8,002 bases of DNA from Candidatus Woesearchaeota archaeon (GCA_015520525.1 WAPY01000052.1:1-8002), one strand, 5' to 3'; positions 1 through 6,029 are shown, counted from the stretch's first letter. Numbers and translations are program-made. Notes: generated from the sequence alone by a model not told the origin.

Positions 1-118
1 ATTTATACTTATTTGATGAAAGCCAGGAGTAAATATAATGGTATAATTTTTCAAGGTCAAAGTATCCGCTGAAGTGAAGCACTTCATAATATCCTGCTCC
101 CTTAAGGTCAACTTTCAT
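1..118 (-). CDS. Partial conserved-looking hypothetical protein, N-terminal 39 residues
   Basis: An ATG on the minus strand (118-116) opens a frame that runs off the left edge with no stop, giving 39 residues that begin MKVDLKGAGYYEVLHFSGYF and continue with an aromatic-rich helix-like stretch ending SWLSSNKYK. A TATA-like box lies 26-27 bases upstream, so the start is well supported and the mRNA is probably leaderless. The mix of aromatic, acidic and lysine residues looks like a real soluble protein. I do not recognise the family, and the missing C-terminal part prevents a functional call. The gene follows the GNAT-like gene on the same strand after 75 bases but has its own promoter. Confidence 0.65.
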   Translation of the reverse strand, partial: MKVDLKGAGYYEVLHFSGYFDLEKLYHYIYSWLSSNKYK

Positions 119-139
119 ACATTAAAAAAAGAAGTCATC

Positions 140-149
140 ATTTAAAAAT
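140..149 (-). promoter_or_regulatory. TATA box for the partial gene at the left edge
   Basis: Read on the minus strand this is ATTTTTAAAT, centred about 26.5 bases before the ATG at 118. That is the spacing expected when transcription begins at or next to the start codon. Confidence 0.55.
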
Positions 150-193
150 TTATGTGTTTAAACCTTGTGCAGGCTTATTCAAGCTCTGTCAAA

Positions 194-589
194 CTATTTC
201 GGTAAGAATTCTTTTTGATAAATTTCCTTTCCACTCTTAGTATATCTGTTTTTCTCTAACCAAGATTTTGTATCCTCTTGTCCGAAAGTATAAAAAAGAA
301 CAACAATCTTTTGATTTCTACTTAGTGCTAAACTCTTTAAAGACTTCTCTAACTGACCTAATGATTCTGTTCCAGTTCCCTTTTTAGCTTCTCTGTGATA
401 GTTGTTAAATTGGATAAGATTATCCTTAATTTCAACTTGAAATCCATAAACTGCATCTTGGTTATACATTAAACTGATCATTGATAAACTGTTTAAATTT
501 GATATTGTCCAGTCTCCAATCTTCTTATTTACTTGTTGACCTTCAATAATCTCATTAAATACCTTTGCCATTAACTCTTCGATTGCCAT
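194..589 (-). CDS. Small GNAT-like (acetyltransferase-fold) protein, tentative
   Basis: This 131-residue soluble protein has no signal peptide or membrane segment. Its second half resembles the GNAT acetyl-CoA-binding core. A strand (about 48-62) is followed by a basic turn with R66 and the glycine pair G71/G73 (KKGTGT). A helix (about 75-90), a hydrophobic strand KIVVLFY (94-100) and a terminal WLEKNRY (110-116) with a last strand EIYQKEF come next. This matches the RxxGxG loop and the 'YeknGF' ending of GNAT enzymes, though the loop is not exact and the N-terminal substrate half is short. The ATG at 589 is preferred because a TATA box lies 25-26 bases before it; a second Met at residue 7 has no such support. 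It ends in TAG. The call rests on motif appearance only; an unrelated fold is possible and no substrate can be named. Confidence 0.6.
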   Translation of the reverse strand: MAIEELMAKVFNEIIEGQQVNKKIGDWTISNLNSLSMISLMYNQDAVYGFQVEIKDNLIQFNNYHREAKKGTGTESLGQLEKSLKSLALSRNQKIVVLFYTFGQEDTKSWLEKNRYTKSGKEIYQKEFLPK

Positions 590-610
590 ACAATAAAGTT
601 AAGATTCTTC

Positions 611-618
611 TTTATAAA
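611..618 (-). promoter_or_regulatory. TATA box for the GNAT-like gene
   Basis: A perfect TTTATAAA, identical on both strands, is centred about 25.5 bases upstream of the ATG at 589 and implies leaderless transcription. Purine-rich sequence (GGAAAGA) just upstream on the minus strand could serve as a BRE. Confidence 0.65.
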
Positions 619-926
619 TCTTTCCTTTTGTTACTACCAAGAGTGAATAACATAAAATTTTTCCTCCCTTAAATAAGCCATATTATAAGTAAGTAGGGTC
701 CTTCCAAATTAAAGTTGTGAAAACTTCTTTTAAATTCAAAATCAAAAATTTAAACTCTCCCAGGTATTGCGCTACTTCTTTTGAAGATTAATATATGTGC
801 TCTTTACCTAAACTTGAGGCAATTGATAAAAATTTAAAGGAATACTTCTAATTTCAATATCAATAAGACTTTATCTGTAATTATGCAAAGGTTAAATTAA
901 ATTGGTTGGATTGGATTTTACAAATC

Positions 927-934
927 TTTTTAAA
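927..934 (+). promoter_or_regulatory. TATA box for the ZPR1-type gene; decides its start
   Basis: TTTTTAAA is centred 26-27 bases before the ATG at 957. If translation began at the upstream TTG (906), this element would lie inside the coding region, so it argues for the ATG and for a leaderless mRNA. Confidence 0.6.
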
Positions 935-956
935 CAAAGAATTATTTATAGAAGAC

Positions 957-1508
957 ATGGCAAACAAAGAAAACCAGCTGGACGAGATTCAGGAGATTAA
1001 AGGTCAAGTATGCCCCATGTGTGGCAAGAAGACATTAACCCTGACAGAGTTAAGAAGGGATATACCTTACTTTGGAGTTGTTTTTATTTATTCAATGAAC
1101 TGTTCAAACTGCAAATTTCACAAGTCAGATGTTGAGGTTGAGAAGAAGAACCCGCCCTTGAAATTCAGCATAACTGTTGACGGTGAGGACGATTTAAAGA
1201 TAAGAGTAGTCAAATCAAGCCAGGCGACGATAAAAATACCGAGGCTCGTTGAGATAACTCCCGGCCCTGCGTCGAATGGTTATGTTACGAATATAGAGGG
1301 AGTAATAAGAAGGATTAAGGACATGTTTGAAGCTCAAAGGGATATTGAGGAATCATCTGATAAGAAGAAAGAATACAACAAGCACATAAAAAAGCTTAAC
1401 AGGGTTCTTTGGGGCAAGGAGAAGTTGAGGATAATAATTGAAGACCCAACTGGAAACTCCGCAATCATATCAGACAAAGCAAAGGTTGAGAAGTTAAAGA
1501 AGGCTTAA
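957..1508 (+). CDS. ZPR1-type zinc-finger protein
   Basis: This 183-residue protein carries one archaeal-type ZPR1 module. The zinc ribbon is C19-P-M-C22 and C49-S-N-C52, with the family's 'L..LRRDIPYFG' between the two Cys pairs. A beta-rich domain follows, with the family-typical ITPGPASNGY and IEGVI (about residues 98-113), a charged helical insert (about 114-140) and the terminal motif IIIEDPTGNSAII. Eukaryotic ZPR1 has two such modules and assists folding of translation factor EF1A; archaeal homologues have one, and a similar role is plausible but inferred. The frame can be extended to a TTG at 906, giving 200 residues, but the extra segment precedes the conserved region and contains the likely TATA box, so the ATG at 957 is chosen. 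Its TAA abuts the stop of the convergent downstream gene with no bases between. Confidence 0.93.
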   Translation: MANKENQLDEIQEIKGQVCPMCGKKTLTLTELRRDIPYFGVVFIYSMNCSNCKFHKSDVEVEKKNPPLKFSITVDGEDDLKIRVVKSSQATIKIPRLVEITPGPASNGYVTNIEGVIRRIKDMFEAQRDIEESSDKKKEYNKHIKKLNRVLWGKEKLRIIIEDPTGNSAIISDKAKVEKLKKA

Positions 1509-2231
1509 TCACACCAAGCTATTCGCCACTAAATATAATCTGCCTCTATTATTTCTTGGTTTCTGTTTTACAACTTTTATCTTGCCATAATTGTTCAACT
1601 TGTTAAATTCTTCCGTTGAGTTCACAGTTAGCGTGCTGAAATACTTTTTAGAATTGATTTCCACCTTAGCATTAGAAGGAAGATTAAAAGGAAAAGCTAA
1701 ATTGACCATCCTTTGGTATATCCAAATGCCTACTCTCTTAAGTTTCCTCTTAACTTCCTCGGTAGAATAAGGCGCTGTATTGGGAAGATATTTCTTAATA
1801 ATCTCTTCATACTGATCCGGCTGTTTCACGAAATCAAGAAAAGAATATTCATGATTAGACAATAAAAAATAAAGTTCCTTGCATACCTTTAAGAAGGAGT
1901 TGCCTTCTGCCTTTTTCATTATCTCAACAGGAGAATTGTAATTTGTTTCATTCAAATCTTCTCCAGAGGTAATAATATTGAATAAAGATGTCTCAAACAA
2001 ATTTTTCATAGTATTATCAATTCTAAAATTAACGACTGCGTCGCTTTTAGTATAAAATATGTTAGGGGGCGGGAATGAAAAGATTATTACAGAACGCGCC
2101 TCTTCCTTGTTTTCAAGAATATCTTCTAAAGAATCAGCTGTTTTCTCATCATTTTGCCCTTTTTTATACTCTGTTCTCTTAACATATGAGAGATTCGGCA
2201 CATAAAAAAGCATTGTCTTTTTATTGCCCAT
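1509..2231 (-). CDS. Hypothetical protein, 240 residues, family not recognised
   Basis: This is a lysine- and asparagine-rich soluble protein with no signal peptide, membrane helix or catalytic motif that I can identify. It shows a charged N-terminal segment (about 18-45), a hydrophobic strand with a PPP turn (SVIIFSFPPP, about 47-56), a mostly helical middle (about 75-180) and a basic, probably beta-rich end (KVVKQKPRNNRGRLYL). The basic tail could contact nucleic acid, but this is only a possibility. It lies 48 bases downstream of another unrecognised minus-strand gene and may be co-transcribed with it. Two starts compete: the ATG at 2231 has AGTTTAAG about 25 bases upstream, and the ATG at 2213 (residue 7) has TTTTAAAA 25-26 bases upstream. 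The stop TGA touches the stop of the ZPR1 gene. Base composition matches the neighbours. Confidence 0.85.
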   Translation of the reverse strand: MGNKKTMLFYVPNLSYVKRTEYKKGQNDEKTADSLEDILENKEEARSVIIFSFPPPNIFYTKSDAVVNFRIDNTMKNLFETSLFNIITSGEDLNETNYNSPVEIMKKAEGNSFLKVCKELYFLLSNHEYSFLDFVKQPDQYEEIIKKYLPNTAPYSTEEVKRKLKRVGIWIYQRMVNLAFPFNLPSNAKVEINSKKYFSTLTVNSTEEFNKLNNYGKIKVVKQKPRNNRGRLYLVANSLV

Positions 2232-2234
2232 GAC

Positions 2235-2260
2235 TTTTAAAACTGCGATTCACTTAAACT
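2235..2260 (-). promoter_or_regulatory. Two candidate TATA boxes for the 240-residue gene
   Basis: On the minus strand AGTTTAAG (2260-2253) is about 25 bases before the ATG at 2231, and TTTTAAAA (2242-2235) is 25-26 bases before the in-frame ATG at 2213. Either would give a leaderless mRNA; sequence alone does not decide between them. Confidence 0.4.
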
Positions 2261-2264
2261 ATTT

Positions 2265-2280
2265 ACTATTTTAAAATAGT
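2265..2280. repeat. Perfect 16-base palindrome between two hypothetical genes
   Basis: ACTATTTTAAAATAGT is an exact inverted repeat with no spacer. It begins at the last base of the upstream gene's TGA and ends 33 bases before the ATG at 2231, just upstream of a candidate TATA box. It could be a regulator binding site, part of a promoter, or chance in AT-rich DNA. With no loop it is a poor hairpin terminator. Confidence 0.6.
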
Positions 2281-3224
2281 CATTTAAGAGGATATAACAA
2301 TGTTTCAGATTTATTGAAATCATAAACAAGTTTATTTATCAAATCTGATGATGATGCTACAATCATATCTATCTCTCTTCTAATATGCCCTCTCTTTTTT
2401 ACAGTAATTTGATATAAATTGTTTAGTCCAAAATACACGGAAGTTTCATTGTTTTCATTATTATACTTATCAGCCGACTTCAAAAAGTTCATCTGATTAT
2501 AAACTTCTGCTATCTTGCCCTTGAAATCATTTAAAAGATTTCCAAATTGAATCTTCTCTTTATACTCTTTTTGTACCTCTCCTATGAACACAGATTTAAA
2601 CAACTGCAGGTTCTCGTATGAGTAAACAAAATCATCCGCTCTTAAAGTGCAAATAGTGTTTTTATCAGATTTAAGAAGAGATGTTATTCCCACTTTTGAC
2701 GATCCTTTAACAAGCTCATTAATCAAAGTGTCGTAGGAAACAGTCTCATAGAGGAGTTCGGAAAGAGCGTATAAAGAAAATAGGTTAATAAATTTTCCTC
2801 TACTACAATTCTTGATGATGCTCCTCCCATTTTTAAGAAGATTTATCTTCATTTCCTCTTCGCTTTTAAGCGAGAGCAAAGCATTCTTAAACAAGTTAAG
2901 TTCATATTCCTTAACCAAAGCGATATACAAGTTGCCTTTAAGGCCTTTCTGAATATTATCAAGGCTTGTAAGATTATCATAAATACTGGATTTCAAACCT
3001 TTCTCATCCCTAAGATTAAATATCAACAACCCATTTAAATCAACACCTTCAAATCTTTTGCTTAAAGAATTCATTGCTGATGTGACCTGCTCAAGTTTGT
3101 TCATAACAGAAGCGTGGCCGTTTGTTATTTCAGCAACAAGCAAAGAATTAACAGTTTTATTGGATGAGAGAAACTCAACAAGAGAATCAAGGTTCTTCTT
3201 TTCTCTCTCAACCTTTAAGGTAAT
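2280..3224 (-). CDS. Hypothetical mostly helical protein, 314 residues, probable AUU start
   Basis: I do not recognise this protein. It looks almost entirely alpha-helical and soluble, with charged, heptad-like stretches near the N-terminus (about 4-20 and 36-60), a hydrophobic strand GLLIFNL, a serine/leucine-rich middle and a basic segment VKKRGHIRREID near the end. No ATG, GTG or TTG exists between the upstream in-frame stop (3251-3249) and a TTG at 3143. That TTG would give 287 residues, but it has neither a ribosome site nor a TATA box at the usual distance. The upstream 27 codons look coding (TLKVEREKKNLDSLVEFLSS). An ATT codon at 3224 follows GGGTGAT at good Shine-Dalgarno spacing, so I take it as the start. 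It runs ahead of the 240-residue gene with a 48-base gap and diverges from the phosphodiesterase operon. Existence as a gene is likely; the start is less certain. Confidence 0.78.
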   Translation of the reverse strand: MTLKVEREKKNLDSLVEFLSSNKTVNSLLVAEITNGHASVMNKLEQVTSAMNSLSKRFEGVDLNGLLIFNLRDEKGLKSSIYDNLTSLDNIQKGLKGNLYIALVKEYELNLFKNALLSLKSEEEMKINLLKNGRSIIKNCSRGKFINLFSLYALSELLYETVSYDTLINELVKGSSKVGITSLLKSDKNTICTLRADDFVYSYENLQLFKSVFIGEVQKEYKEKIQFGNLLNDFKGKIAEVYNQMNFLKSADKYNNENNETSVYFGLNNLYQITVKKRGHIRREIDMIVASSSDLINKLVYDFNKSETLLYPLK

Positions 3225-3227
3225 ATT

Positions 3228-3234
3228 ATCACCC
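3228..3234 (-). promoter_or_regulatory. Shine-Dalgarno site in front of an ATT codon
   Basis: On the minus strand GGGTGAT matches the archaeal anti-Shine-Dalgarno sequence (GGAGGTGAT type). Its GGTG core is 5 bases from ATT at 3224-3222. No standard start codon lies at usable distance downstream, so this site supports a non-canonical AUU start. Confidence 0.5.
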
Positions 3235-3284
3235 GGTGGAACAAAAGTTTACAATAATAAAAAGTTTTCTATCTGCAAGTAGTT

Positions 3285-3292
3285 ATTTTTAA
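3285..3292 (-). promoter_or_regulatory. TATA box for the 314-residue hypothetical gene
   Basis: The minus strand reads TTAAAAAT. Transcription about 26 bases downstream (near 3262) would leave a leader of roughly 38 bases containing the GGGTGAT ribosome site. This would be one of the few leadered transcripts in the window. Confidence 0.4.
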
Positions 3293-3305
3293 GTATATGA
3301 AAAGG

Positions 3306-3314
3306 TTTTTAAAT
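3306..3314 (+). promoter_or_regulatory. TATA box and BRE for the phosphodiesterase-HAD operon
   Basis: TTTTTAAAT is centred about 27 bases before the ATG at 3337 and is preceded by the purine-rich GAAAAGG, a good BRE candidate. The mRNA is probably leaderless. Confidence 0.65.
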
Positions 3315-3336
3315 ATCCTCTTTTCTCAATATTAAA

Positions 3337-3837
3337 ATGAAAATTGGAATAATCTCAGACACTCATGACAACTCAGTCCTCGTTGAAAAAGCTATTGAGA
3401 TATTTCAGTCGGAAGGAATTAAAACTGTGATTCATGCAGGTGATTTGTGCGCTTCCATAACTTTAAAACCTATGCTGAAGGTTTTTAAGGTTTATTTCTG
3501 CTTGGGAAACAATGATGGAGACATAATTCCTATAAAAGAAAACCTCAAAAAGAATGGAGGAGTCTTTTTAGGTTTTGGCGGTGAGTTTGTTTTGGATGGA
3601 AAGAAATTTGCGGTATTTCACGGCCATTACCCTTTCATACTCAATGCTTTAATAGAGAGCCAAGAGTATGATTATATAATAACAGGCCACACCCACGAAC
3701 CGAGGGATGAGGTCATAGGAAAAACTCATGTTATAAATCCGGGCTCTCTTTACTCAGATCATTATAATGGAATCGCAATATTGGATACTTCAACAGATAA
3801 TGTAAGAATGATTAAACTTGGTGGTGAAAATGATTAA
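3337..3837 (+). CDS. YfcE/MJ0936-family metallophosphoesterase
   Basis: This 166-residue calcineurin-like phosphoesterase is full length for the YfcE/MJ0936 family of small divalent-metal phosphodiesterases. The metal-site motifs are all present in order: SDTHDN with D8 and H10, HAGD with D36, LGNND with N59 and D60, FHGH with H95, and GHTH with H118 and H120, followed by the family-typical VINPGS. Characterised relatives cleave phosphodiesters such as bis-p-nitrophenyl phosphate in vitro with manganese or nickel; the physiological substrate is generally unknown and cannot be read from this sequence. It is cytosolic, with no signal peptide. The ATG at 3337 follows a TATA box at the leaderless distance. 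Its last codons contain the ribosome site of the HAD gene, and the two frames overlap by 8 bases, so the two are co-transcribed and probably translationally coupled. Confidence 0.93.
   Translation: MKIGIISDTHDNSVLVEKAIEIFQSEGIKTVIHAGDLCASITLKPMLKVFKVYFCLGNNDGDIIPIKENLKKNGGVFLGFGGEFVLDGKKFAVFHGHYPFILNALIESQEYDYIITGHTHEPRDEVIGKTHVINPGSLYSDHYNGIAILDTSTDNVRMIKLGGEND
3820..3827 (+). promoter_or_regulatory. Shine-Dalgarno site of the HAD gene; decides its start
   Basis: GGTGGTGA lies inside the end of the phosphodiesterase gene. Its first GGTG is 6 bases before the ATG at 3830. TTG and GTG codons at 3818-3824 are in frame but overlap or adjoin this site, so the ATG is the better start. Confidence 0.65.
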
Positions 3838-4483
3838 GCTTGTCATGTTCGATTTGTGGGGTACAATCATTGAGAATGGAGTTTATTCTCCAGTAAAGCA
3901 GGTTAAATTTAATCTAAGACTGCTCATTCCTTTTTCTGAGTATATATCAAGGTTTGAGAAGGCGTTTATGACTCAAGAATTTGAGGACTCCAAGAAAGGA
4001 TTTGAGAATGTCTGCAAGGAATTCAACATAAATTATGATGAGAAGCTCTTGAACAAACTCGTGGGAGTTTGGAACAAGAATTGGTTGCTCGCAAGAGAGT
4101 TCCCTGAGAGCAGGCAGGTTCTCGAGAAGATGAAGAATAAATTCAAGCTTGCTTTAGTCTCCAACAGCGACAAATCGGGAGAGAGGGTTGTCGAAAGGTT
4201 TTCTTTGAATGAGTTATTTGATAAGATTTATTTTTCTTACAAGACCGGACTGTTAAAAACCAACAAAGAATTATTTAAAAATATACTAGCAGAATTTAAT
4301 GTGGAACCTTCTGAGGCTGTTATGATAGGGGACAGTATAGAGTCTGATATGAAGACTCCAAATGAGTTGGGCATAAAGACCATTCTTATAGATAGAAGAA
4401 ACAGGAGAGATTATCCTGTTAAAGCTGAGAACCTTAAAGAAGCTTTGATGTTAATAGAGAAATGGAATGCTGAAGGAGTATAA
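3830..4483 (+). CDS. HAD-superfamily hydrolase with DxWGT motif I
   Basis: This 217-residue protein has a Rossmann-type HAD core with a helical cap. Motif I is FDLWGT (nucleophile D8), the cap spans roughly 15-88, motif II is VSNSD (S111), motif III is K143 in GLLKTNKELF, and motif IV is IGDSIESD (D168 and D173), which binds magnesium. The usual DxDGT has a second Asp that acts as acid/base in phosphatases; here that position is W10. HAD enzymes that are not simple phosphatases, such as haloacid dehalogenases and phosphonatases, also lack this Asp, and DxWGT occurs in some HAD proteins of unknown function, so phosphatase activity should not be assumed. It is the second gene of an operon with the phosphodiesterase, starting 8 bases before that gene's end. 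Frames starting at TTG 3818 or the following GTGs would add up to four residues. Confidence 0.9.
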   Translation: MIKLVMFDLWGTIIENGVYSPVKQVKFNLRLLIPFSEYISRFEKAFMTQEFEDSKKGFENVCKEFNINYDEKLLNKLVGVWNKNWLLAREFPESRQVLEKMKNKFKLALVSNSDKSGERVVERFSLNELFDKIYFSYKTGLLKTNKELFKNILAEFNVEPSEAVMIGDSIESDMKTPNELGIKTILIDRRNRRDYPVKAENLKEALMLIEKWNAEGV

Positions 4484-4509
4484 ATTCAATGGATAAATGA
4501 AATCAGAAA

Positions 4510-5985
4510 TCAATTTGTTTTCTCTATTCTCTCCCAAGTGCTTCCTTCTTTTGTATCAACGAGTTTAATATGGTGGTTTGACAGCTCGCTTCTTATCTTA
4601 TCTGCTACACTGAAATTCTTCCTCCTCTTGTAGAAGTTTCTTATCCTAACAAGTTTATCTATGTTTTCATCAGTTAAATCATTCAGCAGAGTGTTTATTT
4701 TATCTTCTGATGCTTCAACTTCTTCCGTGATAACCTCATTCGCCTTTACATCTTTAAGCTTAAGACCAAGCACAGAATCAATTTGTATCATAAAAGTTCT
4801 CACTTCCTCAGCGTCTTTCTTTGTTAACTTTCCTTCTAGGATAAGTTTGTTTATTCTGTTTATAAAATTAAATATGGATGCTAAAGCTTCAGATATATGG
4901 AGGTCATTGTCCATATTCTCAATGAATTTATTTTTCGTATTTCTTATTAATTCTTTAACTTCATCAGACAATTCTCCTTTCTTATCTATCCTAAGCAGGC
5001 TTTTCATGAACTCTCTCAACTTATTAATTGTGTTCTCCGCTGACTTCAAACCTTGGTCTGTAAAGTTCAACTGCTGTCTGTAATGCGTTGATATGAGCAG
5101 GTACCTTATGGCCATTGGGTCGTGTCCTTTTTTCAGAAGGTCTCTCAATGTGAAGAAGTTGCCCAACGACTTTGACATCTTTTTGCCGTTAACCTGCAGG
5201 AATTCCGGATGAACCCAATACTTAACAAACTGTTTTCCCGTCGCAGCTTCGCTCTGCGCTATCTCATTCTCATGGTGAGGAAATACAAGGTCCACTCCTC
5301 CGCTGTGGAGGTCGAAGCTCTCTCCTAAATACTTCATTGACATCGCTGAACATTCAATATGCCAGCCTGGTCGTCCTTTGCCGATGGGTGTCTCCCAGAA
5401 CACATCACCATCATCTTGAGAATATGCTTTCCACAGAGCAAAGTCTTGAGCTTGATTTTTAGCATACTCATCCTGTTTGACTCTTGCGCCGGCTTTCAAG
5501 TCGTTTATTCTCATACCTGAGAGTTTTCCATAATCTTTGAACTTTGAGATATCATAATATATTGAACCATCTTCACCTTTGTAAGCGTAGCCTTTGTCAA
5601 TCAGCCTTTGGATTAAGTTTACCATGTCTTTTATGTGCTCTGTTGCTTTCGGCATCACATCAGGCAGTTCAATGTTCAATGTCTTCAGGTCCTCAATAAA
5701 ATACTTTGTATATCTCTCTGTGAATTCTTTAAGAGAAACTCCCTCCTTTTTTGAGTCTCTTATTGTCTTGTCATCAACATCTGTTATGTTCATAACATGC
5801 TTGACTTTAAAGCCTCTGAACTTTAAGTATCTCTTTATTAAATCATAGAATATGAAACTCCTAAAATTTCCTATGTGCGCGAAGTTATAAACTGTTGGAC
5901 CGCAGGAGTAAAATCCAACTTCTTTATCATGCAACGGCTTGAATTCCTCAACTTTCCTTGTTAATGTGTTATATATTCTTAACAT
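4510..5985 (-). CDS. cysS: Cysteinyl-tRNA synthetase
   Basis: This enzyme joins cysteine to tRNA-Cys using ATP in the cytosol. At 491 residues it is full length for the bacterial/archaeal class I monomer. The N-terminal Rossmann domain has FYSCGPTVYN (C28), the HIGH-type signature HIGN (37-40) and NITDVDDK. The zinc-site residues expected for the family are C28, C212 (WHIEC), H237 and E241 (FPHHENE). The KMSKS loop is exact (KMSKS, 269-273). The C-terminal half is helical DALR and anticodon-binding sequence, ending with TWERIEKTN. HIGN in place of HIGH is common in this family. It follows the fibrillarin gene after 44 bases on the same strand; a TATA-like box in that gap suggests its own promoter, possibly with read-through from the nop5 operon. 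It converges on the HAD gene with a 26-base gap. Confidence 0.97.
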   Translation of the reverse strand: MLRIYNTLTRKVEEFKPLHDKEVGFYSCGPTVYNFAHIGNFRSFIFYDLIKRYLKFRGFKVKHVMNITDVDDKTIRDSKKEGVSLKEFTERYTKYFIEDLKTLNIELPDVMPKATEHIKDMVNLIQRLIDKGYAYKGEDGSIYYDISKFKDYGKLSGMRINDLKAGARVKQDEYAKNQAQDFALWKAYSQDDGDVFWETPIGKGRPGWHIECSAMSMKYLGESFDLHSGGVDLVFPHHENEIAQSEAATGKQFVKYWVHPEFLQVNGKKMSKSLGNFFTLRDLLKKGHDPMAIRYLLISTHYRQQLNFTDQGLKSAENTINKLREFMKSLLRIDKKGELSDEVKELIRNTKNKFIENMDNDLHISEALASIFNFINRINKLILEGKLTKKDAEEVRTFMIQIDSVLGLKLKDVKANEVITEEVEASEDKINTLLNDLTDENIDKLVRIRNFYKRRKNFSVADKIRSELSNHHIKLVDTKEGSTWERIEKTN

Positions 5986-6009
5986 CTTAACTTATGTTAG
6001 GAATTCTCA

Positions 6010-6017
6010 CTTAAAAA
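6010..6017 (-). promoter_or_regulatory. TATA-like box upstream of cysS
   Basis: TTTTTAAG on the minus strand is centred 28-29 bases before the cysS ATG at 5985, within the short gap after the fibrillarin gene. It suggests independent, nearly leaderless transcription. Confidence 0.45.
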
Positions 6018-6029
6018 TCTTTTGAAGAA

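Larger units (their letters stand above)
590..956. other. Divergent intergenic region, 367 bases
   Basis: This AT-rich stretch separates the minus-strand GNAT-like gene from the plus-strand ZPR1 gene. Its two ends hold the TATA boxes of those genes. Between about 620 and 925 I see only short frames (the longest noted runs 18 codons from the ATG at 795), no tRNA-like T-arm, no convincing C/D-box RNA and no long repeat. It is the longest gene-free stretch in the window, so an unrecognised small RNA cannot be excluded. Confidence 0.6.

Noticed and set aside
135..141. ATGATGA on the minus strand, resembling a C box of a C/D guide RNA
   Set aside because: It lies between the TATA box and start of the partial gene, and no matching D box (CTGA) was seen at a suitable distance. 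Chance in AT-rich DNA is more likely.
795..851. 18-codon frame in the 590-956 intergenic region (begins MCSLPKLE)
   Set aside because: It has no TATA box or ribosome site at a fitting distance and is too short to distinguish from chance.
906..956. N-terminal extension of the ZPR1-type gene from a TTG
   Set aside because: It contains the likely TATA box (927-934), uses a weak start and adds residues before the conserved zinc ribbon. The ATG at 957 sits at the leaderless distance.
3058..3282. Plus-strand frame of 74 codons
   Set aside because: It lies mostly antisense to the 314-residue gene, has no conserved motif and would block the divergent promoter layout.
4484..4509. Intrinsic terminator between the HAD gene and cysS
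   Set aside because: The 26 bases hold no convincing hairpin or long T run on either strand. T-rich stretches lie inside the opposing coding regions, but their function cannot be shown.
4661..5848. Plus-strand frames inside cysS (140 and 84 codons)
   Set aside because: They are antisense to strongly conserved cysS sequence and their serine- and phenylalanine-rich content is a typical mirror artefact.
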